Part shown: positions 1 to 6,654 of the stretch, one piece after another | Layout: each line of letters opens with the position of its first letter | How positions within the stretch are numbered: position 1 is the stretch's first letter | Source: Bacteroidales bacterium | GTDB lineage: Bacteria; Bacteroidota; Bacteroidia; Bacteroidales; UBA7960 | Direction of reading: 5' to 3' | Length of the DNA stretch: 16,255 bases | Assembly: GCA_007132865.1 (NCBI GenBank) | Contig: SLNU01000246.1 | Coordinates: 1-16,255, forward strand | Position numbers and translations under genes: made by a program | Notes under the pieces: generated by a model | What the model saw: only the letters and a program-made list of their open reading frames with translations | Databases searched by the model: none | Told to the model about the DNA's origin: nothing

Positions 1-1
1 G

Positions 2-184
2 CTTGAACAAGCAGAAAATGAAGAGAAAGAAATTCAAAAGAAAGCTACAGAGATTGAGAATATCTTTTCAATAAAACATAAAGGTGGCGGCAGGTGGGAT
101 GTCGTTAAACAAGATGGAAAAGCAATAAATGAAAAGTATTTAACAAAAGAAGAAGCGACATCTCTTCTTAATTCATTGCAATAA
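2..184 (+). CDS. Partial C-terminus of a probable head-region phage protein
   Basis: An open frame enters from the left edge and stops at TAA 182-184. Sixty residues are visible. The first twenty or so are charged and rich in Glu, Lys and Gln, which suggests the end of a helix or coiled coil. They are followed by a small module with GGGRWDVV, DGKAINEKYLT and KEEATSLL. Short modules of this kind (Gly-rich turn, W-x-V strand, 'DGK', then a 'TKEEA' helix) occur at the C-termini of small proteins near the major capsid gene in many phages. The head assignment rests mainly on position, since connector genes resume after the glycan cassette. The stop overlaps the next start as TAATG, so translation of the cassette is probably coupled to this gene. 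The true start lies outside the window and the exact function is unknown. Confidence 0.6.
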   Translation, partial: LEQAENEEKEIQKKATEIENIFSIKHKGGGRWDVVKQDGKAINEKYLTKEEATSLLNSLQ

Positions 185-879
185 TGTTGTGGAAAATACC
201 GAGAATATGGGAAGATGGAAGATGTTTCATCATAGGCGGTGGAACAAGTATTCTTCAGCAGTTTGAAATACCTGATGAGATGAGTCGGAAAGTTTTAGAA
301 AAACAAGCAGATTCAAGTATTTATGCACCATGTTTCTCGGCTATCCACAATGAGCATATTATAGGTGTGAACATGGCTATGAAGTTAGGATCATTCGTTG
401 ATGTTGTTTACTTTGCTGATAGTTCGTTTTGGAAGCGTTTTAAATCAGATATAATTCAATTCCAAGGTATTCGATGCACAACATCAAAGAGAGCAGAAAC
501 TGAGTGTGATCATTCTCGTAAAATTAAATACTTGCAATTTGATCGTAAAAAGAAGCGTGGGATAACTACAAAAGAATCTTGCATTTCATGGAATTTCAAC
601 AGTGGTGGAGGTGCTATTAATCTCGCAGTGCATTTCGGAGTGAGGCAGATCATTTTGTTAGGGTTTGATATGAATCTTGATCAAAATAAAAACCAGCATT
701 GGCATAAACAATATGGTCATAAAGATTTAAAAAAATTGCAAGGTACGTTTGCGATGCATATGAGAAGTTTTCCTGTTATTGCTGAAGATGCGCGCAAACT
801 TGGAATTGAGATTTTAAATGCGAATCCGAATAGCGCGATTAATGATTTTAAAAAAGTAAACATAAAGGATATACTATGA
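184..879 (+). CDS. MptE/DUF115-like protein, putative glycosyltransferase
   Basis: This 231-aa protein has the hallmarks of the MptE-like/DUF115 fold, which is also found in flagellin-modifying Maf proteins and is structurally related to GT42 sialyltransferases. A Gly-rich nucleotide-binding turn, FIIGGGTS, lies at residues 15-22. It is followed by GVNMAMKLG at 61-69, an acidic strand YFADSSF at 76-82, an SGGGAINLA turn-helix at about 140-148 and IILLGFDM at 156-163. A His-rich segment follows at about 171-179. Proteins of this type recur beside phage structural genes, but their reaction is not established. Here the neighbours are glycosyltransferases, so a sugar-transfer role is inferred. 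There is no signal peptide or membrane segment. The ATG overlaps the preceding stop (TAATG), and the gene's own TGA overlaps the next ATG (ATGA). The fold is reasonably certain; donor and acceptor are unknown. Confidence 0.72.
   Translation: MLWKIPRIWEDGRCFIIGGGTSILQQFEIPDEMSRKVLEKQADSSIYAPCFSAIHNEHIIGVNMAMKLGSFVDVVYFADSSFWKRFKSDIIQFQGIRCTTSKRAETECDHSRKIKYLQFDRKKKRGITTKESCISWNFNSGGGAINLAVHFGVRQIILLGFDMNLDQNKNQHWHKQYGHKDLKKLQGTFAMHMRSFPVIAEDARKLGIEILNANPNSAINDFKKVNIKDIL
864..869 (+). promoter_or_regulatory. Shine-Dalgarno-like AAAGGA before the DUF616-like gene
   Basis: AAAGGA lies 6 bases upstream of the ATG at 876, inside the end of the preceding gene. It is one of the few Shine-Dalgarno-like sites in a window where most starts have only A-rich leaders. 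Confidence 0.4.
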
Positions 880-1490
880 ACATTAAAACATTCACGATTA
901 ATATAGGCAATTACGATGCACAAAGAACGGATATTCTTTGTTTGAAGGATTATGATCTCTTTCGTAACAATGCACGTAATTCACGGGCTCTAAAGATCCT
1001 TGCACATAAATGGTTTGATTGTGATGTTTCGATTTATTGGGATGCGAATAAATTTAATAAAACAGAATTGACAGATAAAGAAATCGTTGATAAGTACCTT
1101 ACTGATTATTATGACATCGCTGTTCAATTGAGTGTAAAGAAAAATTGTGTGTATGAAGAGATCAAAGAAGCAAAGAAGCGCATTAATGATTACGAAGAAC
1201 TTCATATTTTACAAACACAAGAAGATTATTATCGTGCATCGGGATTTCCGGAAAATTGTGGAACTTTAGCTGGGTTTCAACCATTAATTCGGCGTCACAA
1301 TGAGCGTACACAAAGATTTAATGAAGATTGGTGGGCAGAAATATGTCGTTTTAGTTATCGAGATCAAGTTAGTTTTCCTGTTGTGTTGGCAAGACATCCT
1401 GAGTTGAGGGTTAATTTTTGTAATGTCAATTCTGATTTAGTTAAGAAGAAAAAAAGCCATGGGACAAAAGTGTTTCCAAAAATAATATGA
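876..1490 (+). CDS. TOD1/MUCI70 (DUF616)-family glycosyltransferase-like protein
   Basis: This 204-aa protein matches the pattern of PF04765 (TOD1/MUCI70 glycosyltransferase-like, formerly DUF616). Visible motifs in order are an R-x-x-K-I helix with HKWF at about 37-47, an acidic strand YWDANK at 54-59 (the likely DxD-type metal/donor site), a D-I-A strand near 80, CVYEEI at 91-96, the segment from Q113 to the GFPEN turn at about 123-127, RRHN at 139-142, WWAEI at 152-156 and YRDQVSF at 161-167. The combination of CVYEE, RRHN, WW and RDQ is distinctive. Plant members act in polysaccharide synthesis, while bacterial and phage members are mostly uncharacterised. It overlaps both neighbours by 4 bases (ATGA). 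No membrane segment is visible. The substrate is unknown, and the family call is confident. Confidence 0.78.
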   Translation: MNIKTFTINIGNYDAQRTDILCLKDYDLFRNNARNSRALKILAHKWFDCDVSIYWDANKFNKTELTDKEIVDKYLTDYYDIAVQLSVKKNCVYEEIKEAKKRINDYEELHILQTQEDYYRASGFPENCGTLAGFQPLIRRHNERTQRFNEDWWAEICRFSYRDQVSFPVVLARHPELRVNFCNVNSDLVKKKKSHGTKVFPKII

Positions 1491-2119
1491 TGACAGCAAA
1501 TGTAATCATACGGACAAATTCTCGACCTGTTGCATTTAAGCGGTGTTTATGTTCTGTGTTGATGCAAGACTATCAGAACATAAAGATACACGTTATAAGC
1601 GATGGAGATGATCAATATCCATATCATTACACAAACATTAAGAATTACAAAGTATATGTTCCGGAGAAACGCTGTGTTGAGATGAAAAAGCCTATTGGCA
1701 GGGAGTATGGTGCTTATTTTCCATACAATGATTACATCGCACAAATACAAACATTATGTGAAGGTTATATTTTCTTGCTTGATGATGATGATATGTACAT
1801 TGTTTATGATGCAATCAGTAGTGTAATGAAACGTGCAAAAAAAGATCATTTAATCGTTTGGCGTGTTTATTTATTAAATAAAGTAATACCATCTGATGAT
1901 AATTTTAAAAAACGGATCGTTGCTGGTGATATCTCAGGCATTAGTTTTTGTTATCATCATTCTCAGATTCATAGAACGGATTGGAGTCCTTTCAAACGTG
2001 CTGATTATAGAACGGCAAAGGGATTTGATAAAATAATATGGATTGATGAAGTTCTCTCGTGCGGTCAATCAAATAAAAATGGTCATGGCAATCGAAAAGA
2101 TGTTTTAAAATTAAGTTGA
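1487..2119 (+). CDS. GT2-like (GT-A fold) glycosyltransferase
   Basis: This 210-aa protein opens with the first strand of a GT-A nucleotide-sugar fold, VIIRTNSRP at residues 6-14. A helix with CLCSVLMQDY follows, then the second strand IHVISDGDD near 34-42, typical of family 2 enzymes. The metal-binding motif is an acidic run, LLDDDDMY, at about 97-104. A later W-I-D-E segment near 185-188 may supply the catalytic acid or base. It lacks the C-terminal membrane region of integral GT2 enzymes, so it should be soluble. Two ATGs are in frame, at 1487 and 1490. The first overlaps the upstream stop and fits the coupling seen across the cassette. The protein ends 4 bases before the next ATG. The sugar transferred cannot be read from the sequence. 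Confidence 0.8.
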   Translation: MMTANVIIRTNSRPVAFKRCLCSVLMQDYQNIKIHVISDGDDQYPYHYTNIKNYKVYVPEKRCVEMKKPIGREYGAYFPYNDYIAQIQTLCEGYIFLLDDDDMYIVYDAISSVMKRAKKDHLIVWRVYLLNKVIPSDDNFKKRIVAGDISGISFCYHHSQIHRTDWSPFKRADYRTAKGFDKIIWIDEVLSCGQSNKNGHGNRKDVLKLS

Positions 2120-2123
2120 TAAA

Positions 2124-2882
2124 ATGAATATTGTTGAATTAACGGGTGGTTTAGGAAATCAATTATATCAATATGCTTTTGGGGAGGCTCAAAGGGAAGC
2201 AGGTGCATTTGTCGCTTATAATCGTTTTTGGTTTGAAAAGAATGGTGAAAAAAGACCATACATGCTTGATAAATTTCAAATACCATGTATTTATTTTTCT
2301 GATTATAAACAACACATTATCGAGGATGATGGAAAGTACAATCCAATTTTAATGACTTTGCGTGATTGTAATTTTAGAGGTCTTTGGCAATATTTTGATT
2401 ATTCAAAAAGTATTTTAAGCGTCTTACAACGTACTTTGCAAGTAAAAGAACAATTCTATACAGAAGAGTATATAAAGTTACGCACACAAGCTGAAAATGA
2501 AAGTATAACGGCTGTTCATGTTCGTCGAGGTGATTTCATCAAGCAAAAATGTATATTAGTTCCTTTATCTTATTATAATGATGCTGTAGAATTAACTGAA
2601 GGTGATATCTTTATTTTTTCAGATGACTTAGAATGGTGTGCGCGCAACTTTAAGTTTCCAAGACGAAATATGATTTTTGTTGATTTAAAAGATTATCTAT
2701 GTTTTGATTTAATGCGAAGATGTCGTTATCAGATTATCGCAAACAGTACATTTAGTCGTTTCTCAGCATATCTCAATGATACACAAGATAAAGTCATTAT
2801 AACACCTGTAGTGCCTTCGAAAGATAACGCAATTCATTATCATAGAATTAATAAATTACCGGAAGAATGGCATCGTTTATAA
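2124..2882 (+). CDS. GT11-family alpha-1,2-fucosyltransferase-like enzyme
   Basis: This 252-aa protein carries the classic motifs of family GT11 in order. They are an N-terminal GGLGNQLYQYAFG at 8-20, the aromatic segment FRGLWQYFDY at about 84-93, the GDP-fucose-binding HVRRGDF at 132-138, FSDD at 165-168, and the DLMRRCRYQIIANSTFS region at about 195-211. GT11 enzymes move fucose from GDP-fucose in alpha-1,2 (sometimes alpha-1,3) linkage onto a terminal sugar. The length is slightly below the roughly 280-300 residues usual in bacteria, but all core motifs are intact. No GDP-fucose synthesis gene is present, so the host or another part of the genome must supply the donor. It follows the GT2-like gene after 4 bases. 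This is the most specific sugar prediction in the cassette. Confidence 0.88.
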   Translation: MNIVELTGGLGNQLYQYAFGEAQREAGAFVAYNRFWFEKNGEKRPYMLDKFQIPCIYFSDYKQHIIEDDGKYNPILMTLRDCNFRGLWQYFDYSKSILSVLQRTLQVKEQFYTEEYIKLRTQAENESITAVHVRRGDFIKQKCILVPLSYYNDAVELTEGDIFIFSDDLEWCARNFKFPRRNMIFVDLKDYLCFDLMRRCRYQIIANSTFSRFSAYLNDTQDKVIITPVVPSKDNAIHYHRINKLPEEWHRL

Positions 2883-2888
2883 AAATTG

Positions 2889-3497
2889 ATGAATATGAAA
2901 AAGATAAAGCCAGATCGTAATGAGAGATTAAAGTGGTATGATGCAAAAGGAAATACAACCTATCGAATCAATTATAAATTAAATGATTCATCTGTTGTTG
3001 TTGATGTTGGTGCTCGCACTGGTGAATGGGCTGATTTAATTCGTGATAAATATAAATGTGAAGTGCATTGTTTTGAATGTCTTCCTGATTTTTGTTTAAC
3101 ACTTTATGAAAAAGGTTATAGAGTGTACGCATATGCAGTTTGGGATAAAGATGATGTAATTGATATTGGTTTTGAAAATGATCAAGCATCAGTGTATTGC
3201 GATCCGAGAAAAGCGCATGTAAGTACACAGGTAATTGAAGCGTCACGTATATTTGAATTGATTAAATTTGATCATATTGATCTACTTAAATTAAATGTTG
3301 AGGGCGCGGAATATGGAATTCTTGATAATTTAATTTACACGGGCAACATAACTAAAATTGATAATATACAAGTGCAATTTCATCTTTATGAAGTTGGAAT
3401 GGAAGGCATGTACTATGAATTAGCAAATAGATTGAAAAAAACACATTACACAACATATAAATTCCCATTCATTTGGGAGAATTGGAGGATCAAATAA
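2889..3497 (+). CDS. FkbM-family SAM-dependent methyltransferase
   Basis: Three in-frame starts are clustered: TTG at 2886, ATG at 2889 and ATG at 2895. I place the start at the first ATG, 6 bases after the previous stop. Counting from the TTG, the SAM-binding motif I is VVVDVGARTGEW at about 37-48. The acidic end of strand 2 is FECLP at 63-67, and the conserved FkbM signature DLLKLNVEGAEYGIL spans about 132-146. FkbM-family enzymes usually O-methylate sugars or polyketides. Within a glycosyltransferase cassette, a sugar O-methyl cap is the natural inference. At about 200 residues it is compact but complete, with a basic C-terminus. The stop is immediately followed by the next ATG. Confidence 0.85.
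   Translation: MNMKKIKPDRNERLKWYDAKGNTTYRINYKLNDSSVVVDVGARTGEWADLIRDKYKCEVHCFECLPDFCLTLYEKGYRVYAYAVWDKDDVIDIGFENDQASVYCDPRKAHVSTQVIEASRIFELIKFDHIDLLKLNVEGAEYGILDNLIYTGNITKIDNIQVQFHLYEVGMEGMYYELANRLKKTHYTTYKFPFIWENWRIK
3484..3488 (+). promoter_or_regulatory. Shine-Dalgarno-like GGAGG before the 3498 glycosyltransferase
   Basis: GGAGG lies 9 bases upstream of the ATG at 3498, within the last codons of the FkbM gene. It also encodes Trp-Arg there, so it may be partly coincidental. Confidence 0.4.
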
Positions 3498-4142
3498 ATG
3501 CATAATTATACAGTCATAGTGCCTACAATGTGGATCGTACCGGTTCTTCTCGAAACGATGCTGTATAAGTATGCACGTTCTGATTATGTAAAAGAAATAT
3601 TGATTATTGATAACGATAAAAGAAATAAACGTGATTTGAATAATTTCTTTAAAGTACGTATGCTTGGGACAGGCAAAAATATGTTTGTTAATCCAGCTTG
3701 GAATCTTGGTGTCACAGAAAGCAAAACTGAAAGGATTATTATTGCGAATGATGATATTTACATTGATGAATTTGACAAGTTGTTGATTGTGATTGAAAGC
3801 AAATTAAAAAAAGGTGAAGTCATCGGTCCACACATAAGTTGTTTTACGAAAGGGTATGAAGGCGTCATCAACATACAAAAAAGCTATACACAAACAAGAA
3901 ATTGGGGTGCGTTCATGATCATGTATAAAGATTCATATATAATGGTGCCTGATGAGTTAAAAATATTTGCCGGTGATAGTGTACAAAGACAAGTCAACAC
4001 AGCGTTTGATTTTACAGGTATTCATATCGCTACAAAAATGAGCCAAACGGTGAATTTATTTATTAATCGACGAGAAATATTAGCAACAGAACAAAAATTT
4101 TATCGTAAATGGAAAAATCAATTAAAGAAAGAACCATTGTGA
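3498..4142 (+). CDS. GT-A fold (GT2-like) glycosyltransferase
   Basis: This 214-aa protein begins with a GT-A first strand, TVIVPTMW, at 5-12. The second strand ILIIDND lies at 34-40, followed by the NPAWNLG helix start at 65-71, a motif found in many short phage and bacterial GT-A enzymes. The metal/donor site is IIANDDIYID at 81-90. WGAFMI at 136-141 and FAGDS at 157-161 probably line the acceptor side. It is not closely similar by eye to the GT2-like protein at 1487, so recent duplication is unlikely. No membrane segment is present. A GGAGG precedes the start, and the TGA stop overlaps the preferred start of the next gene (TGATG). Transferase activity is likely; the substrate is unknown. 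Confidence 0.78.
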   Translation: MHNYTVIVPTMWIVPVLLETMLYKYARSDYVKEILIIDNDKRNKRDLNNFFKVRMLGTGKNMFVNPAWNLGVTESKTERIIIANDDIYIDEFDKLLIVIESKLKKGEVIGPHISCFTKGYEGVINIQKSYTQTRNWGAFMIMYKDSYIMVPDELKIFAGDSVQRQVNTAFDFTGIHIATKMSQTVNLFINRREILATEQKFYRKWKNQLKKEPL

Positions 4143-4777
4143 TGGTGTTGAAAAGCGGAGGTGATTTCAATTTTCAAGATGTTTTTTTGCTTGTGCATCA
4201 CATAAAAAAACACGCATCTGATGTGAATGTTATTTGTATATCTGATAAATTTGATAAAGTCTGGCAATTAGATCAAGTAACAATAATACCGATGAAAGAT
4301 AAGTACACAGGATGGTGGAGCAAATTGAATTTATTTTCACCGGAATTAAAATCCTATCGCCCGTTCTTATTCATGGATTTAGATACTGCTGTTGTTCGTA
4401 ATTTTGATTCACTGTTTCCGGCTGAAGAGCATATTGATAAATTTATTGCGGTAGAAGATTTTTATCAGAAATCAAAATTACAAAGTTGTTTGTTGTGGGT
4501 ACCTGCGAATAATAATAAAATTGATAGGATTTATAATGCGAGAAATGACAAGAGGGTGGGAACTAAACAACGTATGGATTATTTTCTTCGCGATATTGCA
4601 CCACAGGATCTTTTCTTTCAGCAAATAACAAATGAAATCAGCAGTTTTAAACCTTATCAAGCTGAAAAATTGAAGGAACTTCCAGCTGATGTTTCAGTAG
4701 TTTGTTTTCACGGCAAACCAAGGATTCATGAGGCAATACAGTATAAATGGGTTAGTAATTACATTAAACAGCGATAA
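4142..4777 (+). CDS. GT8-like (GT-A fold) glycosyltransferase
   Basis: I choose ATG 4142 (211 aa) because it overlaps the previous stop as TGATG, like the other junctions. An in-frame ATG at 4109 would add 11 residues and overlap the previous gene by 34 bases. From the 4142 start, the DxD motif is MDLDTAV at about 78-84, preceded by WWSKLNLF. LLWVPA lies near 117-122, where GT8-like enzymes often have a substrate-contact strand. A C-terminal VCFHGKPRIHE is at about 187-197 and resembles the HxGxxKPW-type element of GT8. Short proteins of this type occur in phages and act as soluble glycosyltransferases in family annotations. The substrate is unknown. The gene ends in TAATG with the sulfotransferase. 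Confidence 0.75.
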   Translation: MVLKSGGDFNFQDVFLLVHHIKKHASDVNVICISDKFDKVWQLDQVTIIPMKDKYTGWWSKLNLFSPELKSYRPFLFMDLDTAVVRNFDSLFPAEEHIDKFIAVEDFYQKSKLQSCLLWVPANNNKIDRIYNARNDKRVGTKQRMDYFLRDIAPQDLFFQQITNEISSFKPYQAEKLKELPADVSVVCFHGKPRIHEAIQYKWVSNYIKQR

Positions 4778-5421
4778 TGATTGATTATGAAAATATGCCT
4801 GTTATTGTTACAGGAGTGCAAAGAAGCGGAGCGACATTCATCGCTCGGATTTTAGATATTTGTCAGGTTTTTACAGGCACCCCGTTAACGGGTATGCGTG
4901 AAAATAAAGGCATTAAATATCTCATTGATGATTATTATCAAAAACTTCAACTGCATGTTGAAGGGCAATATCCGTTACCTGATGTAAATAACCTACTGAT
5001 TCCACATAATTGGCATGAGAAAGTCATAAATGAATTAAAGAAACAAAATTATAATAAAAAACAAGTATGGATGTATAAAGGACATCGTGCGTGTCAAATG
5101 TTCCCTGTCTGGGCGCATGCTTTTCCAAATGCTCGTTGGATTATTGTGCGACGCCGCACAGGTGATATAATTCGCAGTTGTATGCATACATCATATATGA
5201 CGGCATTTGATAATCAAGAAGATTGGAAGATGTGGGTACGAGAACATGAAAATCTTTTTGTTGAAATGATACAAACAGGTTTAAATTGCAAGGTGATATG
5301 GCCGGAGAGAATGGCGCGTGGTGATTATCAACAAATTTATGAAATGTTGGATTGGCTGAAACTCCGCTGGAATTCAAAAGTCATCAGTGAGATTGATACA
5401 ATGCTTTGGAAAAGTCGTTAA
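4777..5421 (+). CDS. Sulfotransferase-like protein (PAPS P-loop type)
   Basis: This 214-aa protein has the two nucleotide-binding elements of PAPS-dependent sulfotransferases. The 5'-phosphosulfate loop is VTGVQRSGATFIARIL at about 11-26. The 3'-phosphate element is WIIVRRRTGDIIRSC at about 121-135, with the expected Arg and a Ser nine residues later. The segment YKGHR at 100-104 precedes that strand, and a C-terminal helical section at about 177-194 resembles the end of this fold. Members move sulfate from PAPS to hydroxyls of sugars or other acceptors. At 214 residues it is shorter than typical carbohydrate sulfotransferases (about 260-300), but both PAPS motifs are present. As the last cassette gene it would fit a capping step. 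A P-loop kinase is a weaker alternative, because the 3'-phosphate element argues for a sulfotransferase. Twenty noncoding bases follow. Confidence 0.75.
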   Translation: MIDYENMPVIVTGVQRSGATFIARILDICQVFTGTPLTGMRENKGIKYLIDDYYQKLQLHVEGQYPLPDVNNLLIPHNWHEKVINELKKQNYNKKQVWMYKGHRACQMFPVWAHAFPNARWIIVRRRTGDIIRSCMHTSYMTAFDNQEDWKMWVREHENLFVEMIQTGLNCKVIWPERMARGDYQQIYEMLDWLKLRWNSKVISEIDTMLWKSR

Positions 5422-5437
5422 ACATTTAAAAATCAAA
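5421..5437 (+). promoter_or_regulatory. A-rich leader motif before the connector gene
   Basis: AACATTTAAAA followed directly by ATCAAA stands just before ATG 5442. The same AACATTTAAAA, with ATCAAA a few bases later, stands before ATG 7544. Both are starts without stop/start coupling or a Shine-Dalgarno sequence. A translation leader is inferred. Confidence 0.4.
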
Positions 5438-5441
5438 AAAT

Positions 5442-5807
5442 ATGGAAACAAGAGTATCAGAAGTGCAAGTAAAAGCAATAATGGATCAATCTGTTGATAT
5501 TGATGAGATCACTCCGTTTTTGAGAGGTGCTAATCTTTTAGTCACAGAAAAATTATCAAAATCCGGCATGGATTCCAATTTGTTGGGAGAAATAGAACGG
5601 TGGTTGACTGCTCATATGATGTCGCTGAGTCCACGCTTTCGAGAAGTTTCACAAGAGAAGATCGGAGACGTTTCCGTAAGTTATACAGGGCAGTTTGGCA
5701 AAAGTTTTGAAAGTACATCATTTGGTCAAATGGTACTGATGTTAGATGCATCAGGTATATTAAAGAATCTTGATAAAAAACAAGCATCAATAAATGTTAT
5801 AAAATAA
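5442..5807 (+). CDS. Head-tail connector (adaptor) protein
   Basis: This 121-aa protein is mostly helical at its N-terminus. It carries ERWLTAHMMSL at 52-62 and a C-terminal stretch with STSFGQMVLMLDASGIL at about 91-107. The 'T-x-x-G-Q-x-x-x-x-D-x-S-G-x-L' ending is a recurrent feature of phage proteins in the connector slot, between capsid and stopper genes. They form the ring that joins the portal to the neck. Position supports this: the stopper, gp10-like and terminator genes follow. The start follows a 20-base A-rich leader and is not coupled to the cassette. The stop overlaps the next ATG (TAATG). A gp6-like fold is inferred, and no catalytic role is expected. Confidence 0.68.
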   Translation: METRVSEVQVKAIMDQSVDIDEITPFLRGANLLVTEKLSKSGMDSNLLGEIERWLTAHMMSLSPRFREVSQEKIGDVSVSYTGQFGKSFESTSFGQMVLMLDASGILKNLDKKQASINVIK

Positions 5808-6154
5808 TGAATATAGCAAAAGTGTGTAAACAAATTGCGGTGTATTGGGAGGCGGCAGGCAATGATGGTTATGGTGGTTTGTCTTATACTGAACCAATAG
5901 AAATTAAAGTTCGTTGGCGAGATCGTTTTCAAATTATATTAACAAGTGACGGAAAAGAACATCAAAGTCAGGCAGAGGTCTGGACTCTCATCGATTTAAA
6001 AGAAGAAGGTTTTCTTTATTTAGGGCGATTGACAAGTTTAGATTCTGATCAATTAATCGACCCAAAGGAAATCAGTTCTGCTCATGAGATCATACGGTTT
6101 ATTAAAATACCGGCTTTACGCGGAAATGAATACATAAGAAAAGTATATTTGTAA
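5807..6154 (+). CDS. Head closure (stopper/neck) protein
   Basis: This 115-aa, beta-rich protein has the layout of phage head-closure proteins. An N-terminal Y-W strand and a Gly/Tyr-rich loop come first, with IKVRWRDR at about 33-40. LTSDGKEHQSQAEVW at about 45-59 resembles the 'DGKE..S.A.V' strand pair of this family, and a G-x-L-Y-L-G hairpin lies at about 68-73. It ends with an 'IP-x-L-R-G' segment near 106-110 and a final beta strand. Such proteins cap the connector after packaging and dock the tail. It sits between the connector and the gp10-like gene, joined by TAATG to each neighbour, which is the expected place. Confidence 0.7.
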   Translation: MNIAKVCKQIAVYWEAAGNDGYGGLSYTEPIEIKVRWRDRFQIILTSDGKEHQSQAEVWTLIDLKEEGFLYLGRLTSLDSDQLIDPKEISSAHEIIRFIKIPALRGNEYIRKVYL

Positions 6155-6654
6155 TGGCGACTAAAAAGAAAGTATATTTCAGAGGACTAAACAAAGTCAT
6201 GAAAAATCTTAATGAAGAAATTCAGAAGATTGAGAATCGTAGTGCAAAGGGGTTGATACATGCAGCGATTATTCCTATTCGTGACTCTGAAACAAAAACA
6301 CCAAAAGTGCCTGTGAAATATGGGAATCTCAGAGCCTCACGTTTTGTCGTTTCAACGCAAGGTGAGGAGAGAATCCCAGGACAAATAAAAGCATCATTTG
6401 AAGGAAAGAATGCCGGTACAGAAATGTCACGACACGCAATGATAGTAAGTAAATCACGTAATTTCATTAAAACTTCAAAAAAGCCATTGGTTGTTCTTGG
6501 TTACAGTGCAAATTACGCAGCGTTTGTACATGAAACGGATAAGAAAGTAAATTGGACGAGAACAGGTTCAGGAGCGAAATTCTTAGAAGCGCATTTACGT
6601 AGCAATTCAGATGAAATGATAAAAACGATTAAAAAATATGCAAAAATAAAATGA
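6154..6654 (+). CDS. HK97 gp10-like neck/tail completion protein
   Basis: This 166-aa basic protein resembles the HK97-gp10-like family. An N-terminal helix pair runs to about residue 45, followed by the 'TP-x-x-x-G-N-L-R-A-S' motif (TPKVPVKYGNLRAS) at about 49-62. A beta strand and loop region comes next, then LGYSANYAAFVHE at about 115-127. The final segment GAKFLEAHLR is at about 140-149, followed by a helix. The G-x-L-R-x-S and Y-A-x-x-V-H-E pair is the diagnostic signature. Members bridge head and tail during joining. The order between stopper and terminator genes matches. It overlaps the next gene by 4 bases (ATGA). Confidence 0.82.
   Translation: MATKKKVYFRGLNKVMKNLNEEIQKIENRSAKGLIHAAIIPIRDSETKTPKVPVKYGNLRASRFVVSTQGEERIPGQIKASFEGKNAGTEMSRHAMIVSKSRNFIKTSKKPLVVLGYSANYAAFVHETDKKVNWTRTGSGAKFLEAHLRSNSDEMIKTIKKYAKIK

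Noticed and set aside
184..879. GT42 sialyltransferase identity for the first cassette gene
   Set aside because: The Gly-rich turn and the IILLGFDM strand are shared by GT42 and the MptE/DUF115 group, but the overall motif spacing fits the latter better. No CMP-sialic acid gene is present.
2886..2888. TTG as start of the FkbM methyltransferase
   Set aside because: An ATG follows immediately in frame (2889) and another at 2895; no feature favours the TTG.
2968..3246. Reverse-strand 92-residue frame opposite the FkbM gene
   Set aside because: Its His/Gln-rich composition comes from reverse-reading Asp/Val codons of the methyltransferase; no independent support.
4109..4142. Upstream ATG 4109 as start of the GT8-like gene
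   Set aside because: It would overlap the previous gene by 34 bases and add a charged stretch before the first beta strand. ATG 4142 gives the TGATG junction typical of this cassette. Not fully excluded.
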